A stretch of DNA of 44,320 bases. Source: Streptomyces beihaiensis. Lineage in GTDB: Bacteria; Actinomycetota; Actinomycetes; Streptomycetales; Streptomycetaceae. Within the stretch, counting starts at the first letter, position 1; each line of letters starts with the position of its first letter. Shown here in pieces: positions 7,190 through 14,325 of the stretch. The notes under the pieces are model-generated. The model saw only the letters and a program-made list of their open reading frames with translations, searched no databases and was not told the DNA's origin. The DNA lies in NCBI RefSeq assembly GCF_026274175.1, contig NZ_JAPHNL010000270.1, forward strand, positions 1-44,320, in the 5' to 3' direction. The position numbers were made by a program, and so were the translations under genes.

Positions 7190-8218
7190 TCAGCGCCAGT
7201 ACTGCTGCTGCTCGTCGTAGCCGTTGCCGTAGCCCGTGCCCGCGTTCGGGTCCTGCTGGTACGGGTAGGTCTGCTCGGGCGGCAGTTCACCGCCGTAGGG
7301 CTGCTGGTCGTCGCCGGTGCGCTGGTGCGGCACCCAGACGCCTCCGGGCGGCGTGTCGGCGCCGTAGCCGGCGGCGGCCGCGTACGGGTCGGCGTACTGC
7401 TGGCCGGTGCCGTACGGGTCGCCGTACTCGGGCTGGGCGGGGTAGGTCTGGGTTCCGATGTACGGGTCCGAGTAGGGCGCGGCGTAGGGCTGCTGCGCGG
7501 CGTCGTAGCCGTAGTTCTGCTGGTCGTAGCCGTAGGCCGCCTGGTCGTAGGCGTGGGCCTGGGCGGGCTGGGCCTGGGCGGCCGTGTCGTAGGCGGAGTC
7601 GCTGTAGACGCCGTACCCGCCGGTGTCATCGGGCATGGGTTCGGTGGCGGCGTACACGGCCGTGGACTCGGCCGAGGTCTCCGGCGTCTGTCCGTACTCC
7701 GACGTCCGCGCGTACTCCGACGTCTGCGCGTACTCCGATGCCTGCGCGTACTCGGACGTCTGCGCGTACTCCGATGCCTGTGCGTACTCCGACGTCTGCG
7801 CGTACGCGGCGGCCGGGTCGGCGGTCAGGTCGCCGTCCGCGCCGAGGTCGGGGGCGGGGTCCTGCTCGTACTCGACGTCGGACACCTCCAGCGTCGGGTC
7901 CTGCCGGGCCGGCCGCCGCCGCTCGTCCCGGCCGCCCTCGTCCCGGCCGATCCGGCCCAGCGGACCCGCCTTGAGCGCCCAGCCGGCCGCGAAGCCGCGG
8001 CGGAAGGAGAGCGTCACGTAGGTCTGGCCGACGGCGAAGGCGATGGCCCCGAGCCCGATGACGTACACCGAGGGCAGCACGACGCCGACGACGACGCCGA
8101 GAAAGCCCACAAGGGCGAGCACACGCCAGCGCAGCCGCGCCTTGTACTGGAACAGCACCTCGCCGAGGAGCCACAGTGCCACCAGCCCGAAGGCCACGTA
8201 GAGGACCGCGAAGCCCAT
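7190..8218 (-). CDS. membrane protein with Tyr/Gln-rich repeat tail
   Basis: This 342-residue protein starts with three hydrophobic helices (about 3-23, 32-50, 53-72), then a basic linker (about 75-105). A long, probably disordered tail follows, dominated by Tyr, Gln, Ala, Gly, Asp and Pro. Residues about 140-175 are six copies of a hexapeptide, EYAQTS or EYAQAS, encoded by an 18-bp tandem repeat. The last 130 residues carry repeated YGYD, QPY and DPY motifs ending in QQQYWR. GAGAGGGG precedes the ATG at 8218. metF lies just upstream on the same strand. The N-terminal part resembles a conserved Streptomyces membrane protein beside metF. The tail may form clusters or bind partners through its tyrosines; no function is known. 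Confidence 0.8.
   Translation of the reverse strand: MGFAVLYVAFGLVALWLLGEVLFQYKARLRWRVLALVGFLGVVVGVVLPSVYVIGLGAIAFAVGQTYVTLSFRRGFAAGWALKAGPLGRIGRDEGGRDERRRPARQDPTLEVSDVEYEQDPAPDLGADGDLTADPAAAYAQTSEYAQASEYAQTSEYAQASEYAQTSEYARTSEYGQTPETSAESTAVYAATEPMPDDTGGYGVYSDSAYDTAAQAQPAQAHAYDQAAYGYDQQNYGYDAAQQPYAAPYSDPYIGTQTYPAQPEYGDPYGTGQQYADPYAAAAGYGADTPPGGVWVPHQRTGDDQQPYGGELPPEQTYPYQQDPNAGTGYGNGYDEQQQYWR
7694..7801 (-). repeat. six exact-register 18-bp tandem repeats in coding sequence
   Basis: Six units of 18 bp (plus-strand consensus GTACTCCGACGTCTGCGC) run without gaps from 7694 to 7801. Units 2-6 alternate between a GACGTC form and a GATGCC form, so the array looks built from a 36-bp double unit. 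The encoded repeat alternates EYAQTS and EYAQAS. Confidence 0.95.
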
Positions 8219-8266
8219 GGACGCCCCTCTCGTACGGCCGCGGCCCTCGTGGGGACGGACGGCCGG

Positions 8267-9187
8267 TCAGGTCCGCTGAACGTGCAGACCGAGGTTCTCG
8301 TAGATTTCCAACGTCGCCGTGGAGTTGTTGAGAGTGATGAAGTGCAGACCCGGCACTCCCTCGTCAAGCAGCTTCGCGCAGAACTCCGTGGCGAACTCGA
8401 TGCCAATGGAGCGTACAGCGGCGGGATCGTCTTGTGCTGTGAGGATGCGCTCTTTCAGCTCCGGAGGGAAGTCGGCGTTGCTGAGTTTGGGCAGGCGTTC
8501 GAGCATGCGTACGCTCGTCACCGGCATGCATTCGGGGATGATCGGCGTCTGGCAGCCCGCGGCGGCGACCCGGTCGCGCAGGCGCAGGTACTCCTCGGGA
8601 TGGAAGAACATCTGCGTGATGGCGTAGTCGGCGCCCGCGCGGCACTTGTCGACGAAGTGCCGCACGTCGGTGTCCCAGTCGGGAGAGCGCGGATGCATCG
8701 CGGGGAACGCGGCGACACCGACGCAGAAATCCCCGGATTCCTTGATCAGTTCGACGAGTTCGGCCGCGTACGTGAGCCCCTGGGGGTGCGGCACCCAGTC
8801 GCCCATCGGGTCGCCGGGCGGGTCGCCGCGGACCGCGAGCATGTTGCGGATTCCGGCGTCGGCGTACTGGCCGATGATGTTGCGCAGCTCGGCGACCGAG
8901 TGTTCGACCGCCGTGATGTGGGCGACCGGTGTCAGCGTCGTGTCGGCGACGATCTGCTCGGTCTCCTTGACCGTGCCCTCGCGCGTGGAGCCGCCCGCGC
9001 CGTACGTCACGGACACGAAGTCGGGCGCGACCGCCTCGACCCTGCGCAGCGCGTTCCACAGGTTGCGCTCGCCCTTCGGGGTCTTCGGCGCCGAGAACTC
9101 GAACGAGTACGTCGCCCTGCCCGGCGCGAGCATGTCCCGCACGGTGCGGGCGCGGTCAGTCCTGGTGGATGGGGTGCCTAGGGCCAT
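8267..9187 (-). CDS. metF: methylenetetrahydrofolate reductase
   Basis: This 306-residue TIM-barrel flavoenzyme reduces 5,10-methylenetetrahydrofolate to 5-methyltetrahydrofolate for methionine synthesis. Family landmarks are [10 protein letters not shown] near the N-terminus (catalytic Glu), [12 protein letters not shown] (about 56-67), HITAVEH (about 93-99), [13 protein letters not shown] (about 114-126) and [10 protein letters not shown] (about 191-200). Length matches the short bacterial MetF, which lacks the eukaryotic regulatory domain. The ATG at 9187 has no Shine-Dalgarno, but TAACCT lies 6 nt upstream (9194-9199), so the mRNA may be leaderless. thiE ends 85 nt upstream on the same strand. 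Confidence 0.95.
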   Translation of the reverse strand: MALGTPSTRTDRARTVRDMLAPGRATYSFEFSAPKTPKGERNLWNALRRVEAVAPDFVSVTYGAGGSTREGTVKETEQIVADTTLTPVAHITAVEHSVAELRNIIGQYADAGIRNMLAVRGDPPGDPMGDWVPHPQGLTYAAELVELIKESGDFCVGVAAFPAMHPRSPDWDTDVRHFVDKCRAGADYAITQMFFHPEEYLRLRDRVAAAGCQTPIIPECMPVTSVRMLERLPKLSNADFPPELKERILTAQDDPAAVRSIGIEFATEFCAKLLDEGVPGLHFITLNNSTATLEIYENLGLHVQRT

Positions 9188-9193
9188 ACGGGC

Positions 9194-9199
9194 AGGTTA
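9194..9199 (-). promoter_or_regulatory. -10 element for leaderless metF
   Basis: TAACCT on the minus strand is followed by 6 nt and the metF ATG. The same hexamer stands 7 nt before the DAHP synthase GTG. Confidence 0.45.
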
Positions 9200-9272
9200 C
9201 TGAGGGAACCCGCTCGCCCCTAATCCCCGTCCACCCTGCGGACAGACCCGGCGGCCGACGCGTCGCCGCAGG

Positions 9273-9962
9273 TCACAGCGAGCGCAGCCGCTCGGCGAAC
9301 TCGGCCGCCGCAGCCCCGGGGTCGTCGGCCTCGGTGAGGGCCCGTACGACGACGACGCGGCGGGCGCCCGCCTCCAGGACCTCGTCCAGGTTGCCCAGGT
9401 CGATGCCGCCGATGGCGAACCAGGGGCGGTCGGTGCCCAGGGCGGCCGTGTGGCGCACCAGGTCGAGGCCGGGGGCGTGGCGTCCGGGCTTGGTGGGGGT
9501 CGGCCAGCACGGGCCCGTGCAGAAGTAGTCCACGCCCTCCTGGACGGCCGCCGCGTCGGCCTCCGCTTCCGCGTGCGTGGAGCGGCCGATCAGGACGTCG
9601 TCGCCGTCGCCGAGGATGGCGCGGGCCGCCGGGACGGGTATGTCGCCCTGTCCCAGGTGCAGCACGTCGGCTCCGGCCGCGTGGGCGACGTCCGCGCGGT
9701 CGTTGACCGCGAACAGCTTGCCGTGACGGCGGGCCGCGGCGGCGAACACCTCCAGGTGCTCCAGCTCCTCGCCGGCCTCCATGCCCTTGTCACGCAGCTG
9801 CACGATGTCCACGCCGCCCGCCAGGACGGCGTCGAGGAACTCCGGCAGGTCGCCCTGGCGCCTGCGGGCGTCCGTACACAGGTACAGCCGGGCGTCGGCG
9901 AGCTGTGCGCGCTTGCCGCCCGCCGCGGATGCCCCGGATACCCCGGATGCCGTGGATGCCAT
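9273..9962 (-). CDS. thiE: thiamine phosphate synthase
   Basis: This 229-residue TIM-barrel enzyme joins HMP pyrophosphate and thiazole phosphate to give thiamine phosphate. ThiE motifs are VQLRDKGM (about 54-61), [11 protein letters not shown] (about 84-94), [10 protein letters not shown] (about 99-108), the pyrophosphate-loop region [12 protein letters not shown] (about 148-159) and [11 protein letters not shown] (about 182-192). The N-terminus has an Ala/Ser/Gly extension of about 20 residues. GGGGGAA precedes the ATG at 9962. It is not in the thiOSG operon and has no riboswitch of its own. A 47-nt hairpin at 9998-10044 separates it from the upstream Rv2175c-type gene. Confidence 0.93.
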   Translation of the reverse strand: MASTASGVSGASAAGGKRAQLADARLYLCTDARRRQGDLPEFLDAVLAGGVDIVQLRDKGMEAGEELEHLEVFAAAARRHGKLFAVNDRADVAHAAGADVLHLGQGDIPVPAARAILGDGDDVLIGRSTHAEAEADAAAVQEGVDYFCTGPCWPTPTKPGRHAPGLDLVRHTAALGTDRPWFAIGGIDLGNLDEVLEAGARRVVVVRALTEADDPGAAAAEFAERLRSL

Positions 9963-9997
9963 GGAGTTCCCCCCGTAGATGGTGCGGTGTCGGTGGC

Positions 9998-10044
9998 GTG
10001 CGCGCCGCGGGCCCGGGGAGGTCCCGCGGGTCCGCGGCGCGCAC
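9998..10044 (-). terminator. long GC hairpin between the Rv2175c-type gene and thiE
   Basis: Perfect 13-nt arms (9998-10010 and 10032-10044) can form a very stable stem, with some further pairing inside the loop. It lies 17 nt after the stop of the upstream minus-strand gene and 35 nt before the thiE start. It has no T-tract, as is usual for actinobacterial terminators. Confidence 0.6.
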
Positions 10045-10061
10045 GCCGGACGGCTGTCAGG

Positions 10062-10427
10062 TCAGACGGCGAGCGCCTGGGCGCGGCGCTTCACCTCCGT
10101 GCCGCGATTCTCGCTCAGGGCCTGCGCGGGGGTGCCGGGCAGGGTCGGGTCAGGGGTGAAGAGCCACTCCAGCATCTCTTCGTCGGTGAAGCCGTCGTCC
10201 CTGAGCAGCGTCAAGGTGCCGGTCAGGCCCTTGACGATCTTGTCGCCGTCGATGAAGGCGGCGGGCACGTGCAGTGCCCTGTTCTCACCGCGGCGCACGG
10301 CGATCAGCTGGCCTTCCTTCACCCACTGCCGCACGCGTGTCACCTCCGCACCGGTCTGCTCGGCGATGTCGGGGAGGGTGAGCCACTCGGGGACGAGAGC
10401 ATCGATCTTTGCGTCAATCTCGGTCAC
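10062..10427 (-). CDS. Rv2175c-family DNA-binding protein
   Basis: This 121-residue protein has a winged helix-turn-helix at the N-terminus (LTLPDIAEQTGAEVTRVRQW, residues 16-35, then LIAVRRGENRALHVPA). The C-terminal part matches the Rv2175c C-domain (LTGTLTLLRDDGFTDEEML, then WLFTPDPTL). In M. tuberculosis Rv2175c is a DNA-binding substrate of the Ser/Thr kinase PknL, encoded next to it. Here the PknL-like kinase is about 6 kb away, with a thi operon and accessory genes between. A regulatory Thr residue cannot be assigned by eye. The GTG at 10427 has no clear Shine-Dalgarno; a weak -10-like CACGCT lies 6 nt upstream. Confidence 0.88.
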   Translation of the reverse strand: MTEIDAKIDALVPEWLTLPDIAEQTGAEVTRVRQWVKEGQLIAVRRGENRALHVPAAFIDGDKIVKGLTGTLTLLRDDGFTDEEMLEWLFTPDPTLPGTPAQALSENRGTEVKRRAQALAV

Positions 10428-10512
10428 GGGACAAGCGTGCCATCCCGGACTGACACGCGGAAGCCGGGCCGGTCCGTGCGGGCCCGCCGCGCCCGGCCCC
10501 GGCCAGCCCTCC

Positions 10513-12225
10513 TCACCCGCGCGGGAACCTGCACGCCTCGGCGTGGTCCCCCGTCACCCAGCCGTGGGCGGCCGTCAGGTCTCGGGCGTAGCAGGCGCCG
10601 CTGTCGGTGGTGCCGCGGTACCTCTCGTGGGAGGTGCCGTCGGCGTGCGCGACGGCACCGTCCTCGCGGGCCAGGTCGCCGGTGGCGTCGATCCTGTCGT
10701 CGGTGAGGGCGTCGAGGTGCCAGTGGCGTCCGGAGCCGGTGCGGTGGCTGTCCTCCATGACGCGCCCCTGGGTGACGGCGGCCTCGAGGTCGTAGTTGTC
10801 GTAGTCGACGTACCGCGGGATGGCCATGTCCACGTCGATCGGGTACGACCAGGTGTGCCGCCGGGCGCTCTCGTGGCCCCGCGCGCGCGTGGTGACGGTC
10901 GTGGTGCCCCGGTCGCGCTGGTGGACGATCTGGTGCTGGCCGGTTCTGGAGACGGTTCCGGTGCTGCTGTAGCCGAAGCGCTGCTCGACCGTGGTGGTCA
11001 CGCGGCCGTGCGAGGTGTCCACGTAGCCGGAGATCTTCCAGGAGCGGCCCGTGGTGACCGAGAGGTCGGTGCCGCCGTCGGACCGGGGCGTCTCCCGGGT
11101 GGTCACCCGGGGCAGGGCGCCGAGGGTGTCGATGGTGACCCGGCCCGTGGTGCGGGACGCGTGGGCGTCGGTGCGCAGGAACAGTGAACCGTCCACGATC
11201 CAGCCGTCGCTCGCCCCGTACGGCGTGATGCTCACCTTGTGCGGCCGTCCGTCGGACAGCCGGCCGGCGAACGGCGTGAGGTCGATGTCGTACGCCTGGG
11301 TCCTGAACTGGTCGATCGCGGGAACCGGCCGCCACAGGGTGGGCACGATGCCGCCGGAGTAGACGACCGGGTAGGGCTGGGCCAGGCCCGCCGGGCGGCC
11401 GTCGACGGCGACCTGTACCTCCCGGTAGGGGCCGCCGCCGCACAGGTAGTCGGGCGCGGTGGCGGCGAGGTCGTCGGGCACGGCGTCGAACCACTGCTCG
11501 TCACAGGCGCCACCGCGCGCGTACACCTCCAGGCGCGCGTCGGTGATGTTGCGCGGCAGGTCGACCTCGCGGGTGGCGGTGCCGCCCTTGCCGACGGTCA
11601 GCCAGGGTGCGCCACCGCTGTTCGGGTCGCCCAGGGGCACGACCTGGTCGGCGGTCCGGGCGGCGGGGTGCCGCTTGTCGGCCATGTAGTAGGTGACCTG
11701 GAGCTTCATCCGGTAGACGCCGGTGTAGGTGCCGTTGACAACGTTGCCGAGTTCGACCTGGAGCTTGTGCGGGTCCTTGAGGAGCGGGGCGAACTCGGTG
11801 ATGTCCTTGGCGACGGACCAGGTGACACCGTCGTCGTCGGGTTCGGGCGTGGAGGTGCGGAAGATCTCCGCGCCGCCGAGGAAGACGCCCGCGAGCCGGT
11901 CGTACTGGCGGCCCTTGACGCTGCCCGACCAGTCGAGGACCACCTTGTTCCAGGGGCCTCGGCAGTCGGCGGGCGGGGCGAGCGTGGTCTCGTACGGGGG
12001 TTCGCCGAGGGTGTTGCCGAAGTCGTGCCGCACCGCGGTGACCGTGCAGTGCCGGGTGTCGGGCCGCGAGACGGGCGGCAGCGCGGTGACGGGGTCCTGG
12101 TAGGAGACCGCCGGGTTCGAGCCCGTCGCCGGTGCGGGGTCGGCGTGGGCGGGGACCGCGGCGAACAGGCCGCCTACGAGTGCCGCGGCACCGCACAGGG
12201 CGGTGCCGGATCTGCGGAAGTGCAC
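10513..12225 (-). CDS. secreted peptide N-glycosidase A (PNGase A) family protein
   Basis: This 570-residue secreted protein resembles peptide-N4-(N-acetyl-beta-glucosaminyl)asparagine amidase A. That family cleaves N-glycans from glycoproteins and is best known from plants and fungi. Landmarks are WNKVVLDWSGSVKGRQYDR (about 107-125), LAGVFLGGAEIFRTSTPEP (about 126-144), then W-x2-KDIT and the beta-sandwich repeats. GGAGGA stands five bases before the GTG at 12225. That start gives a classic Sec signal peptide (HFRRSG, a hydrophobic stretch, AHA cleavage near residue 27); the 36 upstream codons are excluded. The gene lies between core genes and is probably an accessory insertion. It may release glycans from plant or fungal proteins in soil. 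Confidence 0.85.
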   Translation of the reverse strand: MHFRRSGTALCGAAALVGGLFAAVPAHADPAPATGSNPAVSYQDPVTALPPVSRPDTRHCTVTAVRHDFGNTLGEPPYETTLAPPADCRGPWNKVVLDWSGSVKGRQYDRLAGVFLGGAEIFRTSTPEPDDDGVTWSVAKDITEFAPLLKDPHKLQVELGNVVNGTYTGVYRMKLQVTYYMADKRHPAARTADQVVPLGDPNSGGAPWLTVGKGGTATREVDLPRNITDARLEVYARGGACDEQWFDAVPDDLAATAPDYLCGGGPYREVQVAVDGRPAGLAQPYPVVYSGGIVPTLWRPVPAIDQFRTQAYDIDLTPFAGRLSDGRPHKVSITPYGASDGWIVDGSLFLRTDAHASRTTGRVTIDTLGALPRVTTRETPRSDGGTDLSVTTGRSWKISGYVDTSHGRVTTTVEQRFGYSSTGTVSRTGQHQIVHQRDRGTTTVTTRARGHESARRHTWSYPIDVDMAIPRYVDYDNYDLEAAVTQGRVMEDSHRTGSGRHWHLDALTDDRIDATGDLAREDGAVAHADGTSHERYRGTTDSGACYARDLTAAHGWVTGDHAEACRFPRG

Positions 12226-12249
12226 GGGCGTCCTCCGGATCGCGGATGG

Positions 12250-12380
12250 GTGACGGAAGCGGCCGACGGGCCCGGCGGAACAGGTGGACGCGACGGCAGC
12301 CGCAGCCTGCCCCGGCCGGTCGCCGCCGGACAAGAGGGCGAGCGCGATCCGGACACCCGCCGCCGCCCGGCTTCCGTCAC
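12250..12380. repeat. 11-bp inverted repeat flanking the gap before the PNGase gene
   Basis: GTGACGGAAGC (12250-12260) and its exact reverse complement (12370-12380) bracket the 151-nt gap. The distal arm contains the stop codon of the flavoprotein gene. With a loop of 109 nt it is not a typical terminator. Confidence 0.5.
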
Positions 12381-13654
12381 ACGGCGGCCGACTTCAACGG
12401 CCGTGCGGGGTCGGCCAGTCGGTCCGCGTCCAGGAGGGTGCCCGCCTCGATGAGCTTGCGTCCCTGCGCCAGGTCGCGCGGTTTGCCGACGGCCAGGACG
12501 GCCACCAGGGCGCCTTCGTGCAGCCAGCACACCGACCACGAGGAGCCCGCCGGGTCGCCGCGCCACACGGCCGTGTCGGCGGCCTCGTGGTGGCCCGCGT
12601 ACTGCACGAACCGCCCGAACTGCTCGGACCAGAAGTAGGGCACCGGGTCGTACACCGCGGCGCCGTCGACGATGTTCGCCGCGACGGTGCGCGGACCCTG
12701 AAGGGCGTTGTCCCAGTGGTGGACCATGAGGCGTTCGCCGTAGCGGGCCGAGGGGAACGACGCGCAGTCGCCCACCGCGTACACGTCGGGCGCCGAGGCG
12801 CGAAGCCGCTCGTCGGTCACCACTTCGCCGTGGGCGCCGAGTTCGAGCCCCGAGCCGGACAGCCAGCGGGTGGCGGGGCGGGCGCCGATTCCGACGACGA
12901 CGGCTGCGGCGGGCAGCCGCGTCCCGTCGTCCAGGACCACGGCACCCGGCTCGACGCGCTCCACGCGCGCGCGGGTGCGCAGTTCGGCTCCGGCGGCCGC
13001 GTACCAGGCGGCCATCGGGGCCGCCACGTCCGCGGGCAGCGCCCCGGCCAGCGGACGGTCGGCCGCCTCGACGACGGTGACCCGGCATCCCGCGTCGCGG
13101 GCCGCGGTGGCGAACTCGGCGCCGATCCAGCCGGCCCCCACGACGACCACGTCGTGCTGCTCGGTCAGGACGGGCCGCAGCCGCTCGGCGTCGTCGAGCG
13201 TGCGCAGCAGATGCACGCCGGGCACGCCCTCCCGGCCCTCCGTCCCCGGCAGCCGCATCGGTTCGGCACCGGTGGCCACCACCAGGACGTCGTACGGGAC
13301 CGGCCCTTCGGCCGTGTCCAGTGCGTGGTCGCCTGGGCGCAGGCCGGTCACCTCGCGGCCGAGTTCCAGGGTGACGTCGAGCGCCTCGAAGTCGATGTCG
13401 AAGGCCGAGCCCTCGGCCTTGCCGAGCAGTACGGCCTTGGACAGCGGTGGCCGGTCGTAGGGCTGGTGCGGCTCCGCGCCGATCAGCGTGACCGTGCCGG
13501 TGAAGCCCTGTTCGCGCAGGGCGACGGCGGTCTGTACACCCGCCATGCCCGCGCCGACGATGACGACGCGCCGCCCTCCCGAGGATTGCCTGCCGCCGGT
13601 CCGCCGCTCGCCGTTCCCTGTCTGCCGCTCGTCTCCGGCCCGCTGCTCACTCAC
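12377..13654 (-). CDS. FAD/NAD(P)-dependent ferredoxin reductase-like oxidoreductase
   Basis: This 425-residue flavoprotein has two dinucleotide folds, VVIVGAGMAGVQTA for FAD (about 28-41) and VVVVGAGWIGAEFA for NAD(P)H (about 169-182). Between them is the family motif RPPLSK (about 69-74). The second FAD contact is VYAVGDCA, and the end matches the Reductase_C domain (YFWSEQFGRFVQYAG). It resembles ferredoxin, rubredoxin or putidaredoxin reductases; no ferredoxin or P450 gene is adjacent, so the partner is unknown. The GTG at 13654 is chosen because TATGGT ends 6 nt upstream and the frame above it loses homology. A low-complexity segment (about residues 5-25) precedes the FAD fold. Confidence 0.88.
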   Translation of the reverse strand: MSEQRAGDERQTGNGERRTGGRQSSGGRRVVIVGAGMAGVQTAVALREQGFTGTVTLIGAEPHQPYDRPPLSKAVLLGKAEGSAFDIDFEALDVTLELGREVTGLRPGDHALDTAEGPVPYDVLVVATGAEPMRLPGTEGREGVPGVHLLRTLDDAERLRPVLTEQHDVVVVGAGWIGAEFATAARDAGCRVTVVEAADRPLAGALPADVAAPMAAWYAAAGAELRTRARVERVEPGAVVLDDGTRLPAAAVVVGIGARPATRWLSGSGLELGAHGEVVTDERLRASAPDVYAVGDCASFPSARYGERLMVHHWDNALQGPRTVAANIVDGAAVYDPVPYFWSEQFGRFVQYAGHHEAADTAVWRGDPAGSSWSVCWLHEGALVAVLAVGKPRDLAQGRKLIEAGTLLDADRLADPARPLKSAAV

Positions 13655-13660
13655 CGGATC

Positions 13661-13666
13661 ACCATA
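13661..13666 (-). promoter_or_regulatory. -10 element for leaderless flavoprotein gene
   Basis: TATGGT on the minus strand ends 6 nt before the GTG at 13654. No Shine-Dalgarno is present. Confidence 0.4.
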
Positions 13667-13794
13667 GGCACCGGATCTTCGATGAGTCAGTGGCCGGGCC
13701 GACACTGCTCTGGTGACGTCCTGCACACGCGTCACCGGTTTAGCGATCACCGCCCGCCGGCCGGGCGATCGGCCCGGCGGGGCGCTCGGGACGC

Positions 13795-14163
13795 TCACCA
13801 CGGCACGGCCGGTGCCACAACCTCCTCGACCACACTGGTCCCGCTGCCCTCCTGCGACTCCCACCGCCAGGTCTCGTCCAGCCGCAGCCGGCCGTCGGGC
13901 AGCTCGGAGACGGTGGACACGCAGTGCCCGCTCGACGTGGTGCCGTCGCTCCTCAACTGCACGTAACGGAAGTCGAGGCGGTCACCCGCGCGCGTGCCGA
14001 CGAGACGGCCCCGGACGACGTCGCCGCCTTCGTACTCGGCCCAGATCCGGCCGTCCTCCTCGTGGTAGGCGAAACGCGTGCGGGTGCCCACCTGGCCCGG
14101 CTCCTGGTCGGCGACCGGGGCGAGAACGAGGCCGTCGAGGCTGCGGGCGCGGGATCGGGTCAC
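13795..14163 (-). CDS. conserved small protein of unknown function
   Basis: This 122-residue protein is predicted to be mostly beta strand (RTRFAYHEEDGRIWAEYEGG, VVRGRLVGTRAGDRLDFRYV, LPDGRLRLDETWRWE). The pattern of alternating hydrophobic strands with Gly turns suggests a small lipocalin-like barrel. Similar Streptomyces proteins are sometimes labelled N-acetylglutamate synthase, but no GNAT acetyltransferase motif is visible, so I do not accept that name. The GTG at 14163 has GGGAG upstream. It diverges from the thi operon; the 37-nt gap to the thi -10 hexamer must hold both promoters. Confidence 0.65.
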   Translation of the reverse strand: MTRSRARSLDGLVLAPVADQEPGQVGTRTRFAYHEEDGRIWAEYEGGDVVRGRLVGTRAGDRLDFRYVQLRSDGTTSSGHCVSTVSELPDGRLRLDETWRWESQEGSGTSVVEEVVAPAVPW

Positions 14164-14177
14164 GTCTTGAGGCTCCC

Positions 14178-14206
14178 TTACCGGGGTCGGTCCGACGAGC
14201 TAGGGT
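14178..14206 (+). promoter_or_regulatory. promoter of the thiOSG operon
   Basis: TAGGGT (14201-14206) is a good -10. TTACCG (14178-14183), 17 nt upstream, is a weak -35. Transcription would start near 14212, a few bases before the riboswitch aptamer. Confidence 0.45.
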
Positions 14207-14220
14207 GGCCACCGTAAAGC

Positions 14221-14314
14221 ACACGCGGGAGCCCGGACGCAGCGGGCTGAGAGGGAGGCTGGAGCGGCCTCCGACCGTACGAACCTGATCCGGGTCATGC
14301 CGGCGAAGGGAGGG
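14221..14314 (+). promoter_or_regulatory. TPP riboswitch (THI box)
   Basis: The segment has the hallmarks of the thiamine pyrophosphate aptamer: a stem AGCCCG/CGGGCT followed by CTGAGAGG (14247-14254), a variable GGAGGC/GCCTCC stem, GAACCTGATC (14281-14290), GGGTCATGCCGG (14292-14303) and the closing GCGAAGGGA (14303-14311). The last bases, GGGAGGG (14308-14314), are also the Shine-Dalgarno of thiO, whose ATG is at 14326. No separate terminator hairpin lies between aptamer and gene. Ligand binding would therefore hide the ribosome site and repress translation when thiamine pyrophosphate is abundant. Confidence 0.93.
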
Positions 14315-14325
14315 CCTTGACACCC

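Noticed and set aside
5878-7629. 583-residue open frame opposite the CrtI-like gene
   Set aside because: Ser/Thr/Pro/Arg-rich antisense sequence without motifs, while the plus-strand frame has full FAD motifs.
7694-7801. Possible CRISPR array
   Set aside because: The 18-bp units are directly joined with no unique spacers and encode a regular hexapeptide, so this is a coding tandem repeat.
10513-12333. Longer N-terminus for the PNGase A-like protein
   Set aside because: The 36 extra residues would bury the signal peptide, and GGAGGA marks the GTG at 12225 as the start.
13795-14163. N-acetylglutamate synthase
   Set aside because: No acetyl-CoA-binding GNAT motif is visible; the small beta-rich protein looks unrelated to that enzyme.
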